The notes beneath the pieces were generated by a model, which worked only from the letters and a program-made list of their open reading frames with translations, searched no databases and had not been told where the DNA came from. Positions 6,714-12,693 of a stretch of DNA of 12,693 nucleotides are shown here, piece by piece. This DNA is from Verrucomicrobiota bacterium. Lineage in GTDB: Bacteria > Verrucomicrobiota > Lentisphaeria > Oligosphaerales > JAFGRS01. The DNA lies in NCBI GenBank assembly GCA_019136035.1, contig JAGVUW010000658.1:1-12693 (forward strand). Direction: 5' to 3'. Every line of letters starts with the position of its first letter. The first letter of the stretch is position 1. The translations under genes and the position numbers were made by a program.

Positions 6714-7616
6714 GTGATTCAGAGGAAGACCGTGGTCGAGGCCATGTTCGGGGCGCTGCAGCGCGCCGCGACGCAGATGCCCCCGGACGTCCGGGCGGCT
6801 CTCGAGCGTGCCGCTGCCGAGGAGACCGACCCGATGGCGCGCCAGCATCTGGCGGTCAGCCTGGACAATGCCGACCAGGCGGCGCGCGGCGAGGGCCTGG
6901 TCTGTGCCGACACCGGCTTCCCGCTGTTCTTTATCAGGGCTGGCTCGCGGACGGCGCTCGAGGGTGGCTTCGGTGCCCTCGCCTCGGCTGCCGAGGAGGC
7001 CACGGCGCGGGCCACCGCCGAGTGCCTGCTGCGGCCGACCATGGTCGACCCGATCACGCGGGCCAATCCGGGGAACAACGTCGGCCCGGGTATGCCCAAG
7101 GTCGACCTCCGCTTTGCTGGCGACGGCGCCGACCTGGAGATCATCGCGGCGCCCAAGGGCGGCGGCTCGGAGATCTTTGGGACCTTCTACCGCATGCTCT
7201 ACCCGGCCGACGGCCTGACCGGCGTCCGGAAGTTCGTCATCGAGTCCATCCGCGAGTCGTGCTATGCCGGCAAGGTCTGCCCCCCGGCGATCATCGGCAT
7301 CGGCCTGGGCGGCACCGCGGATGTGTGCATGGCCATGGCGAAGCGCGCCGCGGTGCTGCGTCCGATCGGCCAGCGGCATCCGCGGCCCGACATCGCGGCG
7401 CTGGAAGAGGAACTCTACCAGGCATCCCGGCGGCTCGGCATCGGCCCCATGGGCTCGCGCGGCATCAACGCTGTCCTGGCGGTGGCCATCGAGGTGGCGG
7501 TCACCCACACTGCCGCCCTGCCCGTCGCCTTCAACGCCCAGTGCCTGGTGGGCCGTCGCTGGCGTGCCTGCATCGCGGCGGACCAGTCCGTAGTCTACAG
7601 CGGAGAGGTCGCATGA
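6714..7616 (+). CDS. Class I fumarase-type hydro-lyase, alpha subunit
   Basis: Protein of 300 residues, the usual length of a separate alpha subunit (FumA N-domain/TtdA type). Role: the iron-sulfur half of an enzyme adding or removing water on a dicarboxylate; cytosolic and oxygen-sensitive. Seen: three likely 4Fe-4S ligands, C64 in VCADTGFP, C189 in KVCPPAIIGIGLGGTAD and C277 in FNAQCLVGRRW, plus the PKGGGSE motif at 147-153 and the GSRGINAVL segment at 247-255. Start is GTG at 6714, with AGGAGG five bases upstream. Its stop overlaps the beta-subunit ATG. Family knowledge: relatives act on fumarate, L-tartrate or mesaconate, and the sequence alone does not decide which. The AtuA/DUF4387 partners argue against a plain TCA-cycle fumarase. 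Family firm, substrate open. Confidence 0.93.
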   Translation: MIQRKTVVEAMFGALQRAATQMPPDVRAALERAAAEETDPMARQHLAVSLDNADQAARGEGLVCADTGFPLFFIRAGSRTALEGGFGALASAAEEATARATAECLLRPTMVDPITRANPGNNVGPGMPKVDLRFAGDGADLEIIAAPKGGGSEIFGTFYRMLYPADGLTGVRKFVIESIRESCYAGKVCPPAIIGIGLGGTADVCMAMAKRAAVLRPIGQRHPRPDIAALEEELYQASRRLGIGPMGSRGINAVLAVAIEVAVTHTAALPVAFNAQCLVGRRWRACIAADQSVVYSGEVA

Positions 7617-8248
7617 AGCGCCTGCGCCTGCCACTGTCCGAGGACGAGGCCCGGAGCCTCCGTCTCGGCGATCGGGTCACCGTCACCGGCCCGCTGTTCA
7701 CCGGTCGGAGCCGGTTCCACATCCGCGCCATCGAGGAGGGCCTCTGGCCGCCGCTGGACTACGCGGCAGTCAACGCCTTCTTCCATGTCGGGCCGGTGAT
7801 GCGCCCCCAGGGCGACGGCTGGGAGGTGGTCAGTTGCGAGCCCACCTCGAGCCTGCGTTTTGAGCGTTACGGCGCCGCGGTGGTGCGCAAGTTCGGCCTG
7901 CGGACCCTCATTGGCAAGACGACGATGGGTCCCGGCACGGCGCAGGCCTTGCGCGAGGTCGGCGGCGTGTTCCTCTCGAAGATCGGCCTGAGCGGCAACG
8001 CGCTGCGCCGCCAGGTCCGCCGCGTCCGTGAGGTCCACTTCCTCGACGAGCTGGGGAAGACCGAGGCCACCTGGGTCTTCGAGGTCGAGGACTTCGGGCC
8101 GTTCTTCGTGGCCATGGACGCCGCCGGCGGGAACTACTTCCACGACCTCGACCGCGAGGTCGTGGCGGCCCTGCCGGGGATCGAGCGTGACCTCGGCATT
8201 CCTGCCGACTACGCCTTCACCGAGGTCAACCGGCGGGGTGACGCATGA
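7613..8248 (+). CDS. Class I fumarase-type hydro-lyase, beta subunit
   Basis: Protein of 211 residues, normal for a separate beta subunit (TtdB or fumarase C-domain type). It completes the active site with the alpha subunit. Seen: LRLGDRVTVTGPLFTGRSRFH at 16-36 (counterpart of the GD.V.LTG....RD.AH signature), FFHVGPVM at 56-63, PTSSLRFE at 77-84, GKTTMG at 101-106 and HFLDELGKTEATWVFEVEDFGP at 142-163. Oddity: family members usually have GKGGM where this has GKTTM, and RSRFH in place of RDxAH; both suggest a substrate pocket differing from ordinary fumarase. The frame is open far upstream, but the ATG at 7613 overlaps the alpha stop as ATGA and begins the conserved domain, so it is the start. 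Overlaps the AtuA gene the same way at its end. Confidence 0.92.
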   Translation: MKRLRLPLSEDEARSLRLGDRVTVTGPLFTGRSRFHIRAIEEGLWPPLDYAAVNAFFHVGPVMRPQGDGWEVVSCEPTSSLRFERYGAAVVRKFGLRTLIGKTTMGPGTAQALREVGGVFLSKIGLSGNALRRQVRRVREVHFLDELGKTEATWVFEVEDFGPFFVAMDAAGGNYFHDLDREVVAALPGIERDLGIPADYAFTEVNRRGDA

Positions 8249-9621
8249 GCGCTGCGATTCGCTACCTGTCGCTCTGCGGCCTCCTCGGCTACGGCTATGC
8301 CGAAGAGAGCCTGCGACGCGCCCTCGATGGCCCCCTCGACTTCATCGGCGTCGACGGCGGCTCGACCGACCCCGGGCCGTACTACCTCGGGAGCGGCAAG
8401 GGCTTCGTGAAGCCGCTGCAGGTGCGCCGCGACCTCTCGCTGGTGCTGCGGCCGGCGCTGTCCCGGGGGATACCCCTGATCATCGGCAGCGCCGGGGGCT
8501 CCGGGGCGCGGCCGCATGTGGAGAGCACGCTTGGGATTCTGCGCGACCTGGCGCGCGAGCAGGGCCTGCGTTTTCGCGCCGCGGTCGTCTATGCCGATCT
8601 TGATCCGGGCCTCCTGCAGCGCGCCCTCTCGGAGGGCCGCCTAAGTCCCTGCGGCGGTGCGCCGCCGTTGCTGCCGGGGGGTCTCGACGGCCTTCGCCAT
8701 CCCGTGGCACAGTTTGGCACCGAGCCGATCCAGGCGGCCCTGCGCACCGGTGCCGAGGTGGTGGTCTGCGGCCGCTGCTGCGACGCCGCGGTCTTTGCCG
8801 CCTGGCCGATGATGCATGGCATTCCGGCCGGCCTGGCCCTGCACGCCGCCAAGATTGCCGAGTGCGGCGCCCTCTGCGCCCGCCCGGCTGGCGCCAACGA
8901 CTCGCTCCTGGTCACCCTCGGGCCGGATTCCTTCACCGTCGAACCGCCCAACCCGGTGCGGCGCTGCACGCCGGAGTCGGTGGCGGCGCATTCGCTCTAC
9001 GAGCAGCCGGACCCGGAGTGCTTCTACGAGCCCGAGGGTCGCATCGACATGCGCGAGTCCACCTTCGAGCCCTGCGGCGAGCGCGGCGTGACGGTTCGCG
9101 GTACGGTTCTGGTGCCGGCTGCCGAGCCGACGCTGAAGCTGGAGGGGGCAGGTTTCCGCGGCTGTCGGGCCATCACGGTGGCCGGCCTGCGCGACCCGGT
9201 CGCCATCGCGGCCCTGGACGCCATCGAGGCGGGCGTGCGCGTCGCGGTCGCGTCGGCGGTCAGCGGCTTCCTGGCCGAAGGCGATTACGCCCTGCGCTTT
9301 CTGCGCTACGGCCTCGATGCGGTCACCGGCAACCACGAGCCGCCGCCATCGCCGCCGCCGCGCGAGGTCGGCCTGCTGATCGACGCGGTGGCGCCGACTC
9401 AGGAGCTCGCCGACACCCTCGTCAGCCTGGCGCGTTCCAGCGCCCTGCACCAGGCCTTCCCGGGCCGCAAGGCCACCGCCGGCAATCTCGCCTTCCCGTG
9501 TTCGCCATCGGACTTCAGTGCCGGCGAGGTCTACGAGTTCGGTCTTTACCACCTGTTGCGCACCCGCGGCCTTGACCTCGCTTTCGAGCCCGAGGTCATC
9601 ACGATCGGATCCGCGCCATGA
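8245..9621 (+). CDS. AtuA-family protein (acyclic terpene utilisation family, DUF1446)
   Basis: Protein of 458 residues, near the usual length of the AtuA domain. Seen: a glycine-rich N-terminal core with FIGVDGGSTDPGPYYLG at 33-49, LIIGSAGGSGARPH at 78-91, EVVVCGRCCDAAVF at 171-184, an acid-rich segment YEPEGRIDMRESTFEP at 261-276, and the C-terminal EVYEFGLYHLLR at 428-439. There is no signal peptide, so it is probably cytosolic. Family knowledge: AtuA is needed for citronellol/geraniol degradation in Pseudomonas, but its reaction is unknown, and most homologues lie outside terpene clusters. None of the other atu genes (geranyl-CoA carboxylase and so on) is present here, so terpene use is not supported. 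The gene sits between the hydro-lyase beta subunit and DUF4387 with ATGA overlaps on both sides, which implies fixed stoichiometry and one shared pathway. Family firm, function unknown. Confidence 0.88.
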   Translation: MSAAIRYLSLCGLLGYGYAEESLRRALDGPLDFIGVDGGSTDPGPYYLGSGKGFVKPLQVRRDLSLVLRPALSRGIPLIIGSAGGSGARPHVESTLGILRDLAREQGLRFRAAVVYADLDPGLLQRALSEGRLSPCGGAPPLLPGGLDGLRHPVAQFGTEPIQAALRTGAEVVVCGRCCDAAVFAAWPMMHGIPAGLALHAAKIAECGALCARPAGANDSLLVTLGPDSFTVEPPNPVRRCTPESVAAHSLYEQPDPECFYEPEGRIDMRESTFEPCGERGVTVRGTVLVPAAEPTLKLEGAGFRGCRAITVAGLRDPVAIAALDAIEAGVRVAVASAVSGFLAEGDYALRFLRYGLDAVTGNHEPPPSPPPREVGLLIDAVAPTQELADTLVSLARSSALHQAFPGRKATAGNLAFPCSPSDFSAGEVYEFGLYHLLRTRGLDLAFEPEVITIGSAP

Positions 9622-9919
9622 CGATCTACGACCTGCCTCGGTCTGTCGCAGCAAGAACGCCGGGCCGTTCCAGGTGACGATCGACCTGATGTTCGCCGAT
9701 GCGGCGGCCTACGAGCGCGTGCTGCACTCGCCGCGCTTCACGGTGGAGGCCCTGGCGGCCGCCTACCACGCCGACCCCGGCGCGGTGGCGATCAAGCCCT
9801 TCGCGCGTCTGCGTACGATCAAGGTGGTCCTGCCGCGGCCGGCCTCGTCGGGCTCCCCGGCGGACTGCGATGTCTACGGCAGCCAGCAGCACTTTCCTCT
9901 GGGCGCCTGGGAGATCTGA
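9618..9919 (+). pseudogene. DUF4387-family protein with an apparent one-base frameshift
   Basis: The ATG at 9618 overlaps the AtuA stop exactly as in the preceding gene pairs and starts MTIYDL. That frame then reads PRSVAARTPG and stops at TGA within 60 bases. The family sequence continues in another frame from 9638: SVCRSKNAGPF, then VTIDLMFADAAAYERVLHS, AIKPFARLRTIKVVLPRP, and DVYGSQQHFPLGAWEI to the TGA at 9917-9919. Adding one base between 9635 and 9636 (making CTG GCC) would give MTIYDLASVCRSKNAGPF, which is how family members begin, and a 100-residue protein. Family knowledge: DUF4387 proteins are about 100 residues, lie next to AtuA genes and have no known activity. If the base loss is real, only a GTG at 9674 or ATG at 9689 could restart translation, without the RSKNAGPF motif. 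Sequencing error is equally possible. Confidence 0.82.
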
Positions 9920-9943
9920 CGGATCTTCCTCCACGAGCCGCAC

Positions 9944-9957
9944 TGCCGTCGACGGCA
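9944..9957. repeat. 14-bp perfect palindrome between convergent genes
   Basis: TGCCGTC followed by its exact reverse complement GACGGCA, 24 nt after the DUF4387 stop. It could fold as a small hairpin or be a protein site; no T-run follows in either direction. Confidence 0.4.
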
Positions 9958-9986
9958 TAGCGACGCGATCGTTCAGGCGAGCGGGC

Positions 9987-10006
9987 GCGCTCGGCGCGCC
10001 GAGCGC
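9987..10006. terminator. 20-bp palindrome, candidate bidirectional transcription stop
   Basis: A perfect 10+10 base palindrome (arm GCGCTCGGCG) lies midway in the 173-bp gap between the convergent DUF4387 and large-protein genes. As RNA it forms an 8-bp GC stem with a GCGC loop on either strand. No T-tract follows on either side, so it would be Rho-dependent or simply a 3' end stabiliser. Position and symmetry are what support the call. Confidence 0.45.
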
Positions 10007-10092
10007 CGGATGGAACGACCAGCGCCGAAGACCGTCCGCGCCGCATCTGGCGCCGCGCATCGCTCCACGCCGCCGCCCCCCTGCCCCGCTCC

Positions 10093-12693
10093 TCACTCGA
10101 TGACGATGCTGCGGTGCGCGGTCGGGCCCCAGCCCTCGCGGCTCTTGGCGCGCACGTGGAGGTACCACGTCCCCGGCGCCACGTCCTTCTGGGTGAAGCG
10201 GGCCGCGGTGCCGGTGACGACCTCGTCGGGTATGCTCTCCGGCTTCTGGTCGAAGCGCACCGCGTAGCCCTCGGACGGCGCCGAGTCGTCGGGCAGCCGC
10301 CAGAAGAAGGCCGGGTCGCGGCCGCGCCGTGAGGCGATGCAGAGGTTATCGAAGCGCACCCGCGCTGTGGCCGGGTTGACATAGCCGCCGCCGTGGTGGT
10401 TCGTGGCCCAGGTCGCCAGTTCGCTGACCGTGATCCGCACGCGCGAATCGGGGTTTGGGAAGAGCTTCGCGGTGATCATGGCGCCCAGGTCGATCTCCGT
10501 GTGATGCCAGGCGCCATCCTGGCGGGCCGGGGCGGTGCTGCCGAGCAGCGAGTCGTAGAAGTAGTTGCCGGGGAGGTTGCGGCCGGTCCAGCCGACCGCG
10601 GCCATCGCCTCGTTCACCAGCATGGTCAGGTTCAGGGCGCAGCCGGGCTGCTCGAAGCGGTAGTCGAAGCTGAGCACCGGCCAGCGCAGCGGGTCCCAGG
10701 CCGAGCGGTGCAGGTAGGCCGAGAAGAAGCTGCCGTCCTCGAGATTCTGGACCACCAGGGAGCCCTCGCTGCCGGCGCCGTCGCCCTCGCCCCGCAGGAC
10801 CCAGGCGCCGCGGCGCACGGCGGTATCGCCGAAGCGCGCCTCGGGGTCCTCGGGAGACTGCGACCATTCGAAGTCTTCGAAGCAGAGGCGATCCGAGGGC
10901 ATGTAGACGATGTCCGGGGCCTTGGGCAGGCCGGCGGACGGCGGCGTGGCGGCCGGGGCGGGCAGTGCCGGTCCGGGCGGCGCCACGACCACCGGGAGGT
11001 GCACCGGCGGGGTCCAGGAGCCATCCGGGCGCTGGCCGCGCAGGTGCAGCCAGGCGGCCGTGGCCGGTGGCGTCAGGCTGAGGGTGCTCCGCTGCCCCGT
11101 GGGCGTGGTGCCGGGGTCGGTGCCGGGATCGGCGTCGAGGCTGTGGCTGAAGGCGACTGGCGGGGTGCCGTCGCTGAGCGCCAGGCTGACCGCGGTCGGC
11201 GCCGCGGGGTCCAGCGCCGGCACCCGGCAGACGTTGTCGACCCAGCAGGCGGTGCGCTGCCAGCTCGACATGCGGTTGGTGTCGGCCAGGGCCAGCGCTT
11301 CGATCCGGCCGGGGCCCTGCCCCAGGCGCCGGCGCAGGATGCCCTGGAGGTCGACCTCGGCCGTGTGCCACTGGCCGTCGGCCTTGACTCCGGCGATGCT
11401 GCCGAGCACCGGCCAGGTCGCGTCGACGCCGGTGAAACGCACCTCGAACCAGCGGCCGTCGGCCTTAACGAGGAGATTCAGTTCGGTGCCCGGGCCCAGG
11501 CGGTAGTCGAAGCGCAGGCGCGGAAAGGCCTGCACTGAGAACGCCTCGCGGGTGATCCAGGCCCCGGCCGGCCCGCCGACCACCTGGTTGAGCAGTCGCA
11601 GCGCGTAGTCGCCGGCAGAGGGCTCGTGGCCGTCGCGGTAGAGCGCCGCGCCGTCGGGGCCGCCGAGGCGTTCCCAGGCGCCGGTGTCGGCCTCGAAGTC
11701 ATCCAGGGGGCGCTGTCCGTGCAGGCTGACCGCGAGCGCCGTCGGGCGCGGCGGCGTCGCCGCGGTCGGCGAGGCCTCCCAGCGCACCTCGGCGAGGTCG
11801 TAGGCATCGCCGCAACGGTTCACGCCCAGGCCGGCGATCTGCTCCAGGCTGTCGCACGGGCTGGCGATGGCCAGGCGGTCGAGGATGAGCCGGCCGGTGG
11901 GGAAGGCGGCGCGCAGGGGCGTGGCGAGGTCGGCGCGGACCTCGGTCCAGCCCGGCCAGCGCGACGAGGGCCTCAGGGTCGCTGCGCCGAGGGGTACGGC
12001 CCATTGCCGGTAGATCGCCGGGCCGATCAGGGCCATCTCTGCGGTCTGGCTGCGGACCCGCGCCACCAGGCTCAGGGCCAGGGCCGCCTCGGTGCGCATG
12101 GCGAAGCAGAGGACGCCCCGCTCGGCGAGGTCGACCGGGGCCTCGATGAGGTCGTGGTCGAAGCTGCCGCCGGACTGCGGATTGCGCACCCGCGTGACGG
12201 TCGCCGGGCCGCCGCGGTCGCCGCTGGCGGCGCTGCGGCGCGGCACCACCGCCGGCGCTGGCGCCGGGCCGGGGCTGTGTTCGAAGGAGATGGTCGCCCG
12301 GGCCAGCGCCAGGCCATTCGGCCCCCAGGTCCAGACGCCGAGGCGGTCGCCGCTGAGGGCATCCTCATCGCGGATATCGAAGAGCCTCTCCAGGCCCATG
12401 GAGTGCCCCTGGTCGTCATGGCGGTCGGCGTCGATCAGGATGCGCTCGCCGCGGCGCTGGATGCGCAGGTGCTGCCAGACGCGCGACATGCGGTTATACC
12501 AGGGCAAGAAGTCCTGGCGCAGGGCGGGTGCCAGGCGGCGGTCCCAGGCGGCCAGCGGCTGGCCGGCGCGGAACAGCCGGCTGGGGCTGTCGTAGAGGCC
12601 GAATTCGAAGAGGTACCCCGAGTCAAAGTTCATGCCGTCGGCCGCAAAGGCGACCTGGATATTCGCCGGGTGTGCGAAGTGCACCCACTGCGG
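10093..12693 (-). CDS. Large multidomain, probably extracellular beta-sandwich/FN3-like protein (N-terminus beyond window)
   Basis: The frame is open through the right edge; the first in-window candidate start (GTG at 12684) is preceded by in-frame PQW with no stop, so this is the C-terminal part, at least 866 residues. Numbering from that GTG. Seen: a LamG/jelly-roll-like region (about 8-136), a Cys-containing beta-rich segment (about 174-303), then a duplicated unit. Domain A1 (328-486) and A2 (600-783) share DDFE/EDFE openings, LRFDYR/LSFDYR, LNL, DGQWHTAEVDL/DGAWHHTEIDL and VDNVC/FDNLC. FN3-like B1 (495-567) and B2 (790-863) share AAWLHLRG/TWYLHVRA and end in VVV/IVIE. A Pro/Ala linker lies at 568-590. 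Family knowledge: A resembles galactose-binding-fold carbohydrate modules, B resembles FN3 modules of secreted glycan-active proteins. A catalytic domain, if any, lies in the missing N-terminal part. The signal peptide cannot be seen. Function unknown. Confidence 0.85.
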   Translation of the reverse strand, partial: PQWVHFAHPANIQVAFAADGMNFDSGYLFEFGLYDSPSRLFRAGQPLAAWDRRLAPALRQDFLPWYNRMSRVWQHLRIQRRGERILIDADRHDDQGHSMGLERLFDIRDEDALSGDRLGVWTWGPNGLALARATISFEHSPGPAPAPAVVPRRSAASGDRGGPATVTRVRNPQSGGSFDHDLIEAPVDLAERGVLCFAMRTEAALALSLVARVRSQTAEMALIGPAIYRQWAVPLGAATLRPSSRWPGWTEVRADLATPLRAAFPTGRLILDRLAIASPCDSLEQIAGLGVNRCGDAYDLAEVRWEASPTAATPPRPTALAVSLHGQRPLDDFEADTGAWERLGGPDGAALYRDGHEPSAGDYALRLLNQVVGGPAGAWITREAFSVQAFPRLRFDYRLGPGTELNLLVKADGRWFEVRFTGVDATWPVLGSIAGVKADGQWHTAEVDLQGILRRRLGQGPGRIEALALADTNRMSSWQRTACWVDNVCRVPALDPAAPTAVSLALSDGTPPVAFSHSLDADPGTDPGTTPTGQRSTLSLTPPATAAWLHLRGQRPDGSWTPPVHLPVVVAPPGPALPAPAATPPSAGLPKAPDIVYMPSDRLCFEDFEWSQSPEDPEARFGDTAVRRGAWVLRGEGDGAGSEGSLVVQNLEDGSFFSAYLHRSAWDPLRWPVLSFDYRFEQPGCALNLTMLVNEAMAAVGWTGRNLPGNYFYDSLLGSTAPARQDGAWHHTEIDLGAMITAKLFPNPDSRVRITVSELATWATNHHGGGYVNPATARVRFDNLCIASRRGRDPAFFWRLPDDSAPSEGYAVRFDQKPESIPDEVVTGTAARFTQKDVAPGTWYLHVRAKSREGWGPTAHRSIVIE

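Noticed and set aside
6659..7612. A longer frame extending the hydro-lyase beta subunit upstream to 6659
   Set aside because: This part overlaps the alpha subunit completely and translates to Arg/Gly-rich shadow sequence. The ATGA overlap at 7613 marks the real start.
8245..9621. A terpene (citronellol/geraniol) degradation cluster
   Set aside because: Only the AtuA family member is present; no carboxylase, acyl-CoA dehydrogenase or hydratase genes of the atu pathway occur in the window.
9631..9645. Programmed frameshifting in the DUF4387 gene
   Set aside because: No slippery heptamer or run of identical bases is visible at the junction; a lost base explains it more simply.
10393..11538. 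A 381-codon plus-strand open frame
   Set aside because: Antisense shadow of the repeated beta-sandwich protein; its product is compositionally biased and matches no family I recognise.

Overview
This is a GC-rich bacterial window (by eye about two thirds G+C) with dense genes, ATGA start/stop overlaps, and a housekeeping cluster of dksA-like, lspA and miaA genes. The large GC-rich extracellular multidomain protein, the C-rich zinc-ribbon protein and the sugar nucleotidyltransferase-kinase fusion suggest a chromosome or metagenome contig from the Planctomycetota, Lentisphaerota, Hydrogenedentota or similar lineages. That placement is an impression, not a demonstration. I saw no rRNA, tRNA, CRISPR, insertion sequence or phage gene.

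Layout. Minus-strand block (1 to 5392), read right to left: a DksA/TraR-type zinc-finger protein, signal peptidase II (lspA) and tRNA dimethylallyltransferase (miaA), with miaA overlapping lspA by ATGA. Then comes a spacer with an AT-rich island and a 9-bp tandem repeat. It is followed by a coupled pair, a small double zinc-ribbon protein and a lipoprotein resembling the GH71/GH99-like glycoside hydrolase superfamily. Last is the N-terminal 450 residues of a GlmU-type nucleotidyltransferase fused to a galactokinase-type GHMP kinase, which runs off the left edge. Plus-strand block (5675 to 9919): a YeiH/UPF0324 membrane protein, then four genes chained by consecutive ATGA overlaps. These are a two-subunit class I fumarase-type hydro-lyase, an AtuA-family protein and a DUF4387 protein. 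Right-hand minus-strand block (12693 to 10093): the C-terminal part of a large, probably secreted protein built from repeated beta-sandwich and FN3-like modules.

How the genes may work together. The plus-strand operon looks like an uncharacterised catabolic unit. The hydro-lyase would add or remove water on a small dicarboxylic acid such as fumarate, mesaconate or tartrate. AtuA and DUF4387 have no established reaction and are probably obligate partners. The membrane protein upstream may or may not belong to it.

Three points need checking against raw reads or homologues. The DUF4387 gene carries an apparent one-base deletion near 9635/9636. MiaA has Trp in place of the last Walker A glycine. 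The kinase half of the left-edge fusion has Arg where galactokinases normally have the sugar-contacting Glu.
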